In this document: one piece after another, positions 20,170-31,100 of the stretch | Layout: each line of letters begins with the position of its first letter | Position numbering within the stretch: the stretch's first letter is position 1 | DNA from: a virus | Reading direction: 5' to 3' (one strand) | Virus record (IMG/VR): IMGVR_UViG_3300023118_000008 | Coordinates: 92,188-144,326 of that record | DNA: 52,139 bases | The notes under the pieces: model-generated | Told to the model about the DNA's origin: nothing | What the model saw: only the letters and a program-made list of their open reading frames with translations | The model's database searches: none | Made by a program: the position numbers and the translations under genes

Positions 20170-23100
20170 TTAACATTTAGTATTATTATTACCTGATTTC
20201 AGAATATCTTCCTTAGGCTTTACTTGTTTGTTGATGTTGTCTAAAATACCAAAAAGTATTCTGACTCTTTCAATTTTTTCATTTCCTATTGCGTCTCTCA
20301 GAATCTTGTTTTTAGAAAAGTCTACTTTAAAAGCTTCTCTTAGAATTCTTATGTTATGAAGTTTATCGAGGTGTGAGTCCCCTTCCAACATTGATTCCTC
20401 ATCAAAAGCGTCTGTATAAGTATTTTCAATAATATCTCCTCTTGAATTTATATAGGTTGTAGAAGCATTTCTTATGAAATCATTATAAAGCTGTTTTGCC
20501 AAGGTATCTAATTCATTTTCAACCGAAGTTTTTACATCCGAGGTATCAAAAGTAGCCTCTTGGTTAAAAAGCATATTCTGGATATCTATTCTTACTTTTG
20601 GCGCATTGATTACTTGGTCTAAGTTATCTGCATCAATATACATCTGAGCATCCACTAAAAGATTTGCCTTATTATAATCTTGTGAAGCTATTTCATCTGC
20701 TGTCGAAAAAATCAAATGTTCTTGGAAAGCTGTTCTGATTCTTTCAAGGTTTTCATCCGTAACTTCTTGCGGTAGAATTTTTTCAGTCCTAATGCCTTCT
20801 TGATTAATCAGAGCGTTTAAGTTCTTTGCAACTTCTATTGGGCTTGTTGCTGTCTCTAAAGCATTTTCCACCATGTCTAATCCTCTTTGCCCCAAAGGAT
20901 TTTTATTTAGAAATATTGGCAAAGCTACATAATTTCCCCCTCTTTTAACAACTATGATAGGCATTTTTCTTTGAGGGTATTGTTTAGAGATTTTAGAAAC
21001 ATAAGAGGTATTTACTTGCGGTAGGTCTTCTGATGTTACGATTTCGCCGTTTAAAACAAATCCTTTTGTCAAAACTTTATCTAAAGATGTTTCTGTGAAT
21101 GGTCTTGATTCTAACTGTCCATCTTCTGAAATAAAGAATTGAGGGCTTCCTAAAAACACTGCTGAAACTGTTGAGGTCGCTTGCAAATCTACTTCATAGC
21201 TGTCTTGTATTGCTAATTCAAAAGCCTTTTCTCTTAGAAGTTTAAAATTATCAGGGGATACTCCTCTTTCTCCTTTTAGGGTTGAAATTCTTTTGCCTTT
21301 AGATACTAAATAAATCTTAATACCATCTGTTAAAGCTTTTCGGTTTTCTTCATTAGGGAATTTTTTATACTTGTCTAAAAGTTGTTTTGAATAGGCATCT
21401 TGTCTTCCTATTTCAAATCTTATAGGTGCGCCCTGTTCTAAATTGTAGATTTCATCTGCTTGAATATCTTCAAAAAAGTCTGATGGCTTCTTTACATATT
21501 CTGAACCATTAAAATAATATAAATCTGCATAAGTCCAACTTGTAGAAGCACTTCTTACTACTAACAATGGGATGTTGTCAAAAACCTCGCTTCTCATTTT
21601 CAAGATATTCCCATTCTCTACTGAAAACATTAATCCGCTTTCTGTTGTAACTATATCTCCAATTGCGATTTGCGATATGTCAATAGGCTTGTCTTTTCTC
21701 GTAACTTGGAAAGGTTCTCCTATGATATTTACTAGAGATTGTGCTGATATGTGATGCAAAGTTACAGAACCGTCTTTATTTCTTTTTATTGTGGCGTTTC
21801 CTGTGACATTTTGCGCCAAAGTATAATCATCTAATTTTTCTCCTGCTTGTGATTCTTGAGTCATAGCATAGGAATCATCTTCTGTGATTTCAGTTATGGT
21901 TTCCTGCTCTGAAATATTCTGTTGTTGCTGTTGAATCAATTCTGCAAGGTCAGCCATTGTCAAACCTTCCTCATTTATAAAACTGTCTAGAACTTTCCAA
22001 TTTGATAGTTTTTCTCTCAACTGTTCAAGTCTGTCTAGATTTACTATTGAAGGCTGGGTGAATATCTCTACAAGTCTTGGATTAGCTGTAAGTGTACCTT
22101 TACCATCAAGCTGGATAGTAACCAAATCTCCTTCTATCTCGGTAACCGTTCCTTGGTCAGATAAGGTAGAAACTCTTTGCCCCACTGAAAGTTCAGAGAT
22201 GTTTTCTACTTCTCTTCTTTGGGGACTTCTTTGTCTCAATAGGTTTCTTTCTTCTTCAGTAAGTGATTCTAAAGCTAATCTTTCAGCTTCTGATTCATTA
22301 TTTCCATTGGATAGAAGTGTTTCATATAAGTTGTCAAGCTTTTGATAAAGTTGTGCTTTTTCACCTGTTTCTCCTCTTAATAATGCTTGGTATTCGTCTA
22401 CTTCTGCTTGCGTAGGCTTCTCCAAAAGAAATTCATCTGTGGAAGTTCCTATAAAAGTCAGGGAATTATTAGATCTTGAAACTAAATTAGCAAGCCTTTC
22501 TCTTAAATATTGAAGTTTGGTTTTAGCTGTTGGTAACGGTACAACTGGAAGCATCGGCTCCCTTTTCATAAAAGTATCTATCTCTAGCTTGTTTTCATTA
22601 TAGAAAGCCTGCTCTTCTTCTGATAAGATATCGCCTCTTCTCCTTTTATCTATAATAGACTCATTTGAAATAACTGCATCTCTGTTACTCATTTCAGAAA
22701 TCTCACTTAAGCCTCTTACTGCTTCTTGAGTATAATTGCCTAGAATTTCTGATAGCCATTCTTTTGTAGCAGAGTCTAAATTTTTGTTCTTTTTTAAAAC
22801 TTTTCGCCCGACTAAAGTATTAATATTATCTATATTCACTTTACCGTCCCTGAAAGCTAATACAGTTGACTGATAGGCTCCAAATGTTTTTCTAGAGTTG
22901 TTATACTCTTCTAAAATTGCTTCGAGTCTGGCGGAATTTTCAGGATTTGAAGCTTTTATTGCATTCAAAACTTGGTCTAAGTTTTTAGTGTTGGAGTCAA
23001 GATTTTTTAAGTCCTCTACACTGATATTTTGAATATCTATACCTTGATTTAAAGAAGTTCCCGTTGTTTGTTCTAAAGTTTTATTGTTTAAGTTTATTTC

Positions 23101-25389
23101 ATCTGCAAATTGTTGCAAGCTTATCTCATTAGCTGAAATTAAATTAGTAAGTTTTAAAAGCCTGTCAGATAATCTTAAGACTTTATTTCCCGTATCAATG
23201 TCACCTTGAGTAGTTTCTTGAATATTCCTCAACTGTTCCACTAGCCTTTGTCTTTGCTCTTCTAAAGATTTGCTTCTATTTATGGCAATATTTACCTGAT
23301 TTCTTTTTTCTTGTGTTACTGTTTCTAAACTTGATATTGTATCTAAAGCCTTAACTTTTTCATAATCTAAAATCTGAGCCATTTCTTGAACAGCTTCTTT
23401 CATTATTGTATGGGAACGTTGCCCACCCATCATTGTGAAAGCCAAACTTTGAATTAAGGCTTCTTGAGTATTATTTGCACCCAAAGATGAAAGTTGGTTT
23501 TCAGAATCTAGTTCTTGTATTCCTGCTATGGGGTTTCTTCCTATGATGTATTCAGCAAACTGTCTATTCTTTTTGAATGATTTTGCAACCTCTGAAAAAG
23601 CTGTTACTTGTTGTTCCTTCCAAGTAGTCAAATCAGTTTCAACTCCCATTTCTGTAAGCTGTTCTTGTGTAACTGTACCTAAAGCTTTTTGTATATCTTG
23701 AGTCACATCATCTACTGAATCTCCTAGTTGGTGCCTGTTGTTTAATAGAGAGAATATAACTCCATCTTGCGCAATTCTAGCTTCTGTCAAGTTTCCTTTA
23801 GCTTGTGCCTCTTCTGACTGCTTATTGAATCCATTTACACGGTTCATCATCAGGAAATGTTCTGACAAGGCTTTTGAAGTATAGGTTTCGTTTAATTTAG
23901 AACGATTTTCAAATTCTTGTACTTGCCTGTTTACACCACCTCTTGTATTACCTGTACCAGCTTCTCCTAAGATACCAATAATTATTCCCACTCCATTTTC
24001 AACCCAGCCTTCTTTTGAGCCATATTGATGAGAAATGTTTTCATATAGTGCTCCCGCCAAATCAAAAGAATCTTTTGTGTTATTGGTATCATATGCGTGT
24101 TCGAGCCATTTACCTGCCGTAGCTGACGTAATAGACTGTCCTCCCTCTTCGTATAAACCTTCTGTTATGGCATTTTGCACAAAAGGCATTACTTTTCTAT
24201 TTATAGATTGCAGTCTAGACGGCGTAGCTTTGCCTATTCCGTATAGAGCTCGATTATACATATCTCCAAATCCTGTTTTTACAGGAGATTTTAAATTGAA
24301 AACTCTTCCTAGGGTTACTAGATTTGCACTTCCCACTAAAGCCATATTGACTCCAAAAACTGCATTTGCAGAGGAGGTAAGATTATCTTGGAAAGCTGTT
24401 ATCTCTTCTTGTTCAGGCTGTCTCCCATTTTGCTCTTGAAAGTTTCTATAGAAGTTTTCTTCCTGTTCCTTTTTATACTGTAGGGCTTCCACAGACGCTT
24501 CATATCCTGCCGAAGTCATTGTAAATCTCAAGGTGTTTAAAGCATCCGCTGCTTGACCAAATCTTACAGCTCTGTCTACATTCAATGCTCCTGGAATTGC
24601 TAAGCTGTTATCAGCTACTCTTGCGACATCTTCTCCGACAGATAATGAATTTTTTAGAAGTCGTGAGAACTTAGAAGTACCGTTCGCTACTCTTGCTAAT
24701 CCTGCCGATTTTGTTGACCATCTCGCAGCTGTTGTTGCTAAAGAAGTTCCTCCCGTAGCCCAAGCCCAAATACCTTCTGATACGATTGCTCCTGCTGTAA
24801 AAGACAACCCTCCTAAAACTTTATCCGCCCAAAAGTTAGAAGTGAATAATTGTCCGCCCAAACCTTTATCTGTTTCTTGTTGAGTATAATAATTTGGAAG
24901 ATTATAGTTCATCTTGGTATCTAAATCCCCAAGCCAGTTTGAAAAGTTGTTATCATAAACTGAGTCAAATTTCCAATCTGCTATTCCTGCTCCCACACCA
25001 TACACAACTCCTGCTGTACCTCCTACAACCGCATTTAAAGTTTTTCCTCCAAACTTAGCTAGTCCATTAAGCCACTTTTCTCCTGTGCCTTGGCTTTGAG
25101 CATAAAGTTCGTTATTATTTGCTCCTGCTTTATAGGTATCATATTTAGCTATGTAAGTACCATCATTAAGTCTTGCATAGGCATCGTCTACATTATAGTT
25201 TGTACTCTCAAAAGTCATCTTCTGAGGTGTTGCCACAGGTGCTTTGTAAAAGAAATTATTATCTGTTTTTACATCACTTATTATTCTATTTGGCGAATTG
25301 ATAATGGCAGGGGGCATTTCAGCTTTTATTCTGATGTCCTCTTCCATAGATTTTAAAGCGGGTGTCAATATAGGATTTTTATCTTCCAT
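20170..25389 (-). CDS. Giant virion/cargo protein with membrane-like segments, 1739 aa
   Basis: After a Pro-rich start, residues about 105-140 (G-G-K-T-L-N-A-V-V-G-G-T-A-G-V-V-Y-G) and 190-222 (V-L-G-G-L-S-F-T-A-G-A-I-V-S-E-G) are Gly/Ala-rich and hydrophobic. This pattern is typical of internal virion proteins that insert in or cross membranes during DNA ejection. The region beyond about 480 is long, charged and helical (coiled-coil). The C-terminal third has repeated beta-type segments such as E-L-S-V-G-Q-R-V-S-T-L. No enzymatic motif is recognised. Context (after the muzzle and transglycosylase genes) fits the crAss-like cargo proteins. The start overlaps the end of the 903-aa gene by 11 bases. 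Confidence 0.78.
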   Translation of the reverse strand: MEDKNPILTPALKSMEEDIRIKAEMPPAIINSPNRIISDVKTDNNFFYKAPVATPQKMTFESTNYNVDDAYARLNDGTYIAKYDTYKAGANNNELYAQSQGTGEKWLNGLAKFGGKTLNAVVGGTAGVVYGVGAGIADWKFDSVYDNNFSNWLGDLDTKMNYNLPNYYTQQETDKGLGGQLFTSNFWADKVLGGLSFTAGAIVSEGIWAWATGGTSLATTAARWSTKSAGLARVANGTSKFSRLLKNSLSVGEDVARVADNSLAIPGALNVDRAVRFGQAADALNTLRFTMTSAGYEASVEALQYKKEQEENFYRNFQEQNGRQPEQEEITAFQDNLTSSANAVFGVNMALVGSANLVTLGRVFNLKSPVKTGFGDMYNRALYGIGKATPSRLQSINRKVMPFVQNAITEGLYEEGGQSITSATAGKWLEHAYDTNNTKDSFDLAGALYENISHQYGSKEGWVENGVGIIIGILGEAGTGNTRGGVNRQVQEFENRSKLNETYTSKALSEHFLMMNRVNGFNKQSEEAQAKGNLTEARIAQDGVIFSLLNNRHQLGDSVDDVTQDIQKALGTVTQEQLTEMGVETDLTTWKEQQVTAFSEVAKSFKKNRQFAEYIIGRNPIAGIQELDSENQLSSLGANNTQEALIQSLAFTMMGGQRSHTIMKEAVQEMAQILDYEKVKALDTISSLETVTQEKRNQVNIAINRSKSLEEQRQRLVEQLRNIQETTQGDIDTGNKVLRLSDRLLKLTNLISANEISLQQFADEINLNNKTLEQTTGTSLNQGIDIQNISVEDLKNLDSNTKNLDQVLNAIKASNPENSARLEAILEEYNNSRKTFGAYQSTVLAFRDGKVNIDNINTLVGRKVLKKNKNLDSATKEWLSEILGNYTQEAVRGLSEISEMSNRDAVISNESIIDKRRRGDILSEEEQAFYNENKLEIDTFMKREPMLPVVPLPTAKTKLQYLRERLANLVSRSNNSLTFIGTSTDEFLLEKPTQAEVDEYQALLRGETGEKAQLYQKLDNLYETLLSNGNNESEAERLALESLTEEERNLLRQRSPQRREVENISELSVGQRVSTLSDQGTVTEIEGDLVTIQLDGKGTLTANPRLVEIFTQPSIVNLDRLEQLREKLSNWKVLDSFINEEGLTMADLAELIQQQQQNISEQETITEITEDDSYAMTQESQAGEKLDDYTLAQNVTGNATIKRNKDGSVTLHHISAQSLVNIIGEPFQVTRKDKPIDISQIAIGDIVTTESGLMFSVENGNILKMRSEVFDNIPLLVVRSASTSWTYADLYYFNGSEYVKKPSDFFEDIQADEIYNLEQGAPIRFEIGRQDAYSKQLLDKYKKFPNEENRKALTDGIKIYLVSKGKRISTLKGERGVSPDNFKLLREKAFELAIQDSYEVDLQATSTVSAVFLGSPQFFISEDGQLESRPFTETSLDKVLTKGFVLNGEIVTSEDLPQVNTSYVSKISKQYPQRKMPIIVVKRGGNYVALPIFLNKNPLGQRGLDMVENALETATSPIEVAKNLNALINQEGIRTEKILPQEVTDENLERIRTAFQEHLIFSTADEIASQDYNKANLLVDAQMYIDADNLDQVINAPKVRIDIQNMLFNQEATFDTSDVKTSVENELDTLAKQLYNDFIRNASTTYINSRGDIIENTYTDAFDEESMLEGDSHLDKLHNIRILREAFKVDFSKNKILRDAIGNEKIERVRILFGILDNINKQVKPKEDILKSGNNNTKC

Positions 25390-28090
25390 TATTTAGAATC
25401 TTATTATAGGCATTAGGGTCTGTCAAAAGCTCTTTTAGGAAAAAATCCATAATTAAAGTTTGAGGATAATTTTGTACTAGGTCTAGGTAAGGAGCTTCTA
25501 AGTATTTTTGACCCGTTGATCCTTCCCTATAATTATATTTTGTATTTTTATCATCCAAAGATAAGTTCCAAAACCCGTCTATAGGTTTTAAGCTTAATTT
25601 ATAATTGGATATGTTGTTGGAAATATGGTCAGAAACTGTTTTTATCTGCTCTGGCGTAAATCTTCCTTTTAAGGCGTTTTGGTAAGCTTGTGAAGATGTT
25701 TCTGCTGTTGTGTAGTTTGCTGGGCTGTATAGCAAAGCCCCTGTCTGATAATAGGATTGAGGTATGCTCTTTTGTAGATGGTTATTTACTTTTGCCGTGT
25801 GGGCTTTCGAAGACTCTAGAAATTCAGGTGTAGTTTGAATAACCAAACCTTTTTTAGCTATTTCTGCATTAAGTCCTCTTTTTGTTTCATCTAAATCTGC
25901 TATTCTGCTCAAGTATTCAAATCCTGCACTTTGTGGAGAAAGTGTTGTGGTTGCTTTTTTTGCTCTTCCATTTTTTTCATCAAACCCTACATTTTGCTCA
26001 ACTACTAAAGTTGGCTGACCTCCTACGTTTCTTTTATAAACTGTAATCGGCGCACTGTTCTTTTTTGTATCGAAAAGTCTGTTAGTTTCTGTTGACGGCA
26101 GTACTCCTACTATGTAACTTTTCTCGGCTTCATTAGAAATATTAATTTGATTTCCACTTGCAAAAGAGGCTCTTGTAGCTTGTCCTTGGTTGATTATGGT
26201 TTTACTTCTCTCTTTTACAGCTGTTCCAAACCCCCTATCACTTAATTTAATAGTAGCCGAGGTTACAGGATTTAGGGTAAAAAATTCTACATTGGAGTCC
26301 ATCTCTTCCATAATTTGTCTGAATTCTTCTACTCTTTCGGTATTTGCTCCAATGTTTTTTAAGTTTCTCTCTCCTCCAATCTTTTTAATAAACTCTTTGG
26401 CTTTATTTACAACAGCTTCTTGTCTGTTTTGTCTTTCATTATTCTGATTTCTTGAGCCAAAGAAGGTATCTAAAGCTAAAGGCTCTGATATTTGGTACTC
26501 TAAATCTGTTATGGTATTTAAGAAGCTTCTAGAATATCTTTCAGGATTTGAGTTAAATTCTTCTTTAGTTGCCCTACCCACTGAACTATTGTAATCAGAA
26601 GCTATATTCTCAACTAAAGCTTTTTTCTGTATGATATCCATTGCCGATTCGGGGTCTGATAAATTCATTTTGGATTTTTCATAGGCTTTTGCCAGCGCAT
26701 CTGCTCTAGAGACTGTTGGTTGTTTTTGCGGGTCAAGTAGTTCTCCTGTGGGAGTGTATCCCATAGAATTCATTGTTGCATCAAATTGATTTCTTGTTTC
26801 TTCTGATACCCTATTTGAATTATAAACTTGCTGTATCGAGCCTATCAAATCGTTATTTCTATTTGTAAATTCTTCTGCCACTTGTGCGACTGAGTCAATC
26901 TCTTGAGATATGTCTGCTGAAATTGGGGATACACTTCTACCACTATCAGAAAAAACTCCATTTGCTTGTGCAAGTTCATTAGCTTGTTTTTCTCTTGCTA
27001 GTTGCAGAGTATCTTTTTTAATCTGCAAACCTTCATATTCTAAAGCAAGTTTTTGTTTGGCGTAGTAGTTTTCATCAACAGTGTAGGTTGTATTCCATTC
27101 TGTTCCTGCCATGCCTGCAATAGACTTTACATACTCGTTCTTGTTTAGGAAGTAACCTTTCTGTTCTAAATTCGCTCCTCCTATATTCTTTGTAAACTGT
27201 TCTTTTTGCGATTCTAAGGCTGATATTTTTTGTCTTGCTTCGTTTCTTGTTGCTTCATTTTGTGCACTATTATCTCTTAAGGCTTTAAGTTCTGTTATCT
27301 GAGAGTCATAGTCTTGGGTTTGGTTTTGTATATAACTGTTGAATTGGGTTTCTACTGCTTGAGGGTTTTGTTTACCTGTCCACCACCCATTAATTCTCAA
27401 TTGCATCTCATCCTCCGTGCTCATCATTCCTGGAACATAGTCTACAATTTCTTGTGGTGTAAGACCGCTTAATTTTTTTACAACTTTTTGCCCTTCTGCT
27501 ATTCCATTAGAACCTGTACCTAATATTTCAATAGTTCTATCCCCTTTTAAATCTTTTAAAGTTTTTAGCCTGTCTACAAGATTTTTATTTACATCTGAAT
27601 AGTTGTGATAAGAAAAACTTCCCAAAGAATTTGTAGTTCCTGCCATATATTCATTCAATCCTGCCTTATCTAAAGCAAATTGGTAGTTTATTTGATGAAA
27701 TTTATCAGGATTCTTTTTTTGGACATCCTGCATCAATCCTTGAAACTGTTGGTACTTAACTGTGTTAGATGCCGCCTCGACTACAAAAGGATCTCTTGCA
27801 ACCGATTTGATAGTGGAGTAGAAATTTGAAGCCACATTGGGGTTAGACAAGTCCTTATCCTGCATATTATCTAAAGAAGCTGTCATACCTCTAATCTTTG
27901 AATTAAGATATTCTGTATCTTGGGGTCTTAAAAGTTTTAAGTTTTCCAGTGAGCTTAATCCTGCTTGGACTTGTGCATCCGCCTGGTTGTATGTGCCCTG
28001 CTTTACCTGCAACACTTGCTGTATCAAAGGTAGATTGATACTCGTTGAAACGGGAGCTAGGGTTATGTCTTTTGATGTATAATTTGCCAA
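25379..28090 (-). CDS. Virion/cargo protein, coiled-coil rich, 903 aa
   Basis: N-terminal M-A-N-Y-T-S-K-D-I-T-L-A-P, then extended helical regions rich in Gln, Asn and Glu (L-Q-V-K-Q-G-T-Y-N-Q-A-D-A-Q-V-Q-A-G). Strong coiled coils lie around residues 260-300 and 335-370. No signal peptide or TM. Position and composition match the internal (cargo) proteins of crAss-like phages; no function is known to me. It has its own promoter (28138-28169), so transcription of the downstream cargo genes can be reset here. Confidence 0.75.
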   Translation of the reverse strand: MANYTSKDITLAPVSTSINLPLIQQVLQVKQGTYNQADAQVQAGLSSLENLKLLRPQDTEYLNSKIRGMTASLDNMQDKDLSNPNVASNFYSTIKSVARDPFVVEAASNTVKYQQFQGLMQDVQKKNPDKFHQINYQFALDKAGLNEYMAGTTNSLGSFSYHNYSDVNKNLVDRLKTLKDLKGDRTIEILGTGSNGIAEGQKVVKKLSGLTPQEIVDYVPGMMSTEDEMQLRINGWWTGKQNPQAVETQFNSYIQNQTQDYDSQITELKALRDNSAQNEATRNEARQKISALESQKEQFTKNIGGANLEQKGYFLNKNEYVKSIAGMAGTEWNTTYTVDENYYAKQKLALEYEGLQIKKDTLQLAREKQANELAQANGVFSDSGRSVSPISADISQEIDSVAQVAEEFTNRNNDLIGSIQQVYNSNRVSEETRNQFDATMNSMGYTPTGELLDPQKQPTVSRADALAKAYEKSKMNLSDPESAMDIIQKKALVENIASDYNSSVGRATKEEFNSNPERYSRSFLNTITDLEYQISEPLALDTFFGSRNQNNERQNRQEAVVNKAKEFIKKIGGERNLKNIGANTERVEEFRQIMEEMDSNVEFFTLNPVTSATIKLSDRGFGTAVKERSKTIINQGQATRASFASGNQINISNEAEKSYIVGVLPSTETNRLFDTKKNSAPITVYKRNVGGQPTLVVEQNVGFDEKNGRAKKATTTLSPQSAGFEYLSRIADLDETKRGLNAEIAKKGLVIQTTPEFLESSKAHTAKVNNHLQKSIPQSYYQTGALLYSPANYTTAETSSQAYQNALKGRFTPEQIKTVSDHISNNISNYKLSLKPIDGFWNLSLDDKNTKYNYREGSTGQKYLEAPYLDLVQNYPQTLIMDFFLKELLTDPNAYNKILNNGR

Positions 28091-28106
28091 TTTTTAGTTT
28101 TTTAAA

Positions 28107-28138
28107 TAAAAATGCCCACTTATTAATGTTAAGCAGGC
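28107..28138 (-). terminator. Intrinsic terminator-like hairpin
   Basis: Minus strand: a 9-bp stem GCCTGCTTA / TAAGTGGGC with two G-U pairs and a 7-base loop, followed by ATTTTTATTT. It lies between the 1054-aa and 903-aa genes and directly abuts the -7 element of the next promoter. It may end most readthrough from the upstream unit or act as a 5' hairpin of the new transcript. Confidence 0.55.
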
Positions 28139-28169
28139 AAATTTAAGGATTTAATTTGATTTGAACAAA
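28138..28169 (-). promoter_or_regulatory. Bacteroidota-type promoter of the cargo genes
   Basis: Minus strand: TTTG (28169-28166), exactly 20 bases, TAAATTTG (28145-28138). A full consensus match upstream of the 903-aa gene. Confidence 0.6.
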
Positions 28170-28185
28170 TATGTTAATTGAATAT

Positions 28186-31100
28186 TTATCGAGAAGCTAC
28201 TTTTGGAGTATTATATCCCGTCTTATATGATTTATAGTTTTGACTTTGCTGAAATTTAGTAAAATCTTGAGGAGAAAGGTAGGTGAAATCTCTTCCCTCT
28301 TGTGGCTGATTTCTTCCTGTGAAATACTCAGGTCTGTTATTCATCCATACTTTCTTATAGTCTCCAACTATTACTCCTCCGTCAGGCGTATATCTATTTG
28401 TGCCCGAAGTAATATCAGCAATCATATCGCCCTCAAGGTTCAAAGGTCTTCTTTGTGGTATTGACTGATTGAGGTTTGGATTTTGATTACCTTGTTGTCT
28501 GAAATACTCTCTTGCAAACTCCTCACTGAATCCTGTTGCCTGAGCTACTTCCCTTGCTTGTTGGTCTGTCATAGGAATTGCACCCTCTTCAAATTCATAG
28601 ATGTATCCGCCGTCTTGTTTATAATTAGAGACATATTGCGCCCTTTGTTCAGGTGTCATATTCTGCCACATTTGTTGCTGGGCTTGTAGTTCAGGGTTTA
28701 CTTGATTATATTGCCTAGGGTTTGAGAAGTAAACATTTGAACCATCTGTCTGATAATTAGGAGTCATTGCATTAGTCAGGTTCAGGTTATTTACATCCAT
28801 CCAATTTTGTTTGTTTTGAAGCTGTTCATTTATTAAGTATCTGCTCCAAGCCTGTTCTTGATTGTCAAGGGTTTTGAATAATCTCTGCTCATAGTTTTGT
28901 CCAAGATTTATATTCATCAACTGCTCTTTATCTCCTATATTGGCATTATATTGGTTTGCCCTATTTACAGCCTCCGCATTATAAATATCTGTTTCTGCTA
29001 TAGCTTTATTAACAGACTGTTGTGTTGTTCCTAAGTTATTTGCTGTTAGAAACGGTGCGAGGTTAGGGTTTGATAAAAAACTCTGCTCGTTAATATAATT
29101 AGTCTGATTGTTTATCGCTGCTATTGAAGCTTCGGGCGTTCTAAGAGTAGGTTCAATTCTGTTAAAATTAACTTGGTCATTTCTAGGTATCAGAGCCGCG
29201 CTTGGAGTAAGCCCTTCTACAACAGGTAACATCGGTATAATATTTCTTCCTCTCTGTTGTTGCTGATTTTGAACTTGCGAATTATTAGTCGTTGCTACTA
29301 AGTCTTCCGCAGGTATGTTCTGATTTTGTGCAGTACTTGTAAATGGCAACTGGGGTGCTGTGATTGCTTGATTTTGAGGCTGTGCTTGTGCTAAAGTGCT
29401 GATAGTTGCTTGAGGAAATCTATAATCTACTTTACCATCTGCAAATTGGTTCAATATAAAATTACTATCTAAAGGAATTGCCTCTTGAATTGCCTTTTTT
29501 TCTTCAGCAGTGAAACTATTAGGTTTTCTATTAGTGTCTATCCCAAGTCCCTTTAAATCTGCTTTTCTGTCTTTTAGTAGTATTTCCATACCCTTGTTTG
29601 TTATAGGCTGTTCATTAAAGTAGCTTACAACTTCTTCAGGTGCATTTTCAACAAACCAATTTTGAAGTTCTGTCCAATTTTTAGTCAGGTTTCCTTTTGT
29701 AAGATTAATGTTTGGAGGTTGGACTCCTTTTGACTCCGCTAAAAGATTGGCAGATTTTAAGAAATCCCCTATTCTTGCACCCGCTGTTCCTCCTGCCTGC
29801 ATCTGGGGTTGTTGTTGTGACTGGGAAGCTTGGATAATTTGGGAAGCTTGGTCTTCGGAGTATCCCATTGACAATAAGTTGTTAAGTATCTCTTCGATAG
29901 GGGCTCCCTGAGCTACTGCTTGCTGTACTTGAACTATTATGTCATTAGGGTTAATTGCTTCTTCCTCTGTAGCTGGTGCCAATGTTTCTCCACCTTCTTG
30001 CAAATAGCTTGTTTTTTGAGATTCTTGCTTATCAAAAATTGTTTTGAAAGCCTCTTGCTGTTGAGTATTTAATTCTTCTTTTTCAGCTTCTATTCTAGCC
30101 GTTTCTTCTTGTACGAAGTCTAAATTTATTTGCTTGGTATCTGTTTCATCCATTCTTAGAGTTTCCTCTGTTTGATTCACAAGTTTTTCACCCTCTTCAA
30201 TGTTTTTTTCTACGCCGATTTTCTTTGAGTATTTGTCTAAGACATCCGCAAAAGTATTTTTAGCTTTTAGTTTAATATCTAATTCTTTTGATAGCTCTTT
30301 TGCGTTTTTTGCCCCTATTTTAGTGTGGTCAGATAAAACTTGTGAGCCTTCAGATAGATTAGTTTTAATCCCTCCTTTTTCGTGGGTTTCTCCAATTGCT
30401 TTTTGAACTTGACCGTCTTTTGCATTCAATACAAACTCGTTTTTCTCAATTTCTGTTGTCGGATTGGAGGAATCTGTGATATATTTCCCACTTAGGAATT
30501 TACCTACGCTAACAGAGCCTCCGTCTTCCATATAATTAATTACTCCGCCTTCTTGTAGGGGTGTTGAATTATAGATGGATTGATTATTTTGTTGATTTAA
30601 TAAATCTCTTTGATTTCTCCCTAATCCGTAAGCTGAAAATCCTTGCCTGGCTGTGCCTAGCAATCCTTTACTCAATCCTAAGATACCTAAGCCTGTATTG
30701 CCTTGTCCTAGATTGTAAGCCCCATAACTAAAGGCCGTAGACGTATCAATTCCTCCAAATGGGTTAAACAACCTAAAAGGCTGATTTGTTTGTTGATTAT
30801 TGTAATTTGTTTCAGCATTTAAAGCTTGATTTCTTGTTACTCCACTCCCTGCCGTATTGAACTGATAACCTCCTTGCGTATTTAGACCAGATACAGTTGT
30901 TTCTGGAATTTTGTAGTTTGTACTTATTGCTCCTAACTGAGGTGTAGAATCGTCGTCGTAAGCTGTTAGTGGTGGTGCCTGAAGAGTTTGAGGCTGATTT
31001 TGATTCATCCATTGCTGTCCCATGCCTTGTGCCACATAGTCAGGAATACTAGATTCTTGGGGGTAAACTGCCATTTGATTTGTCTGCGGGTTCTGGTTTC

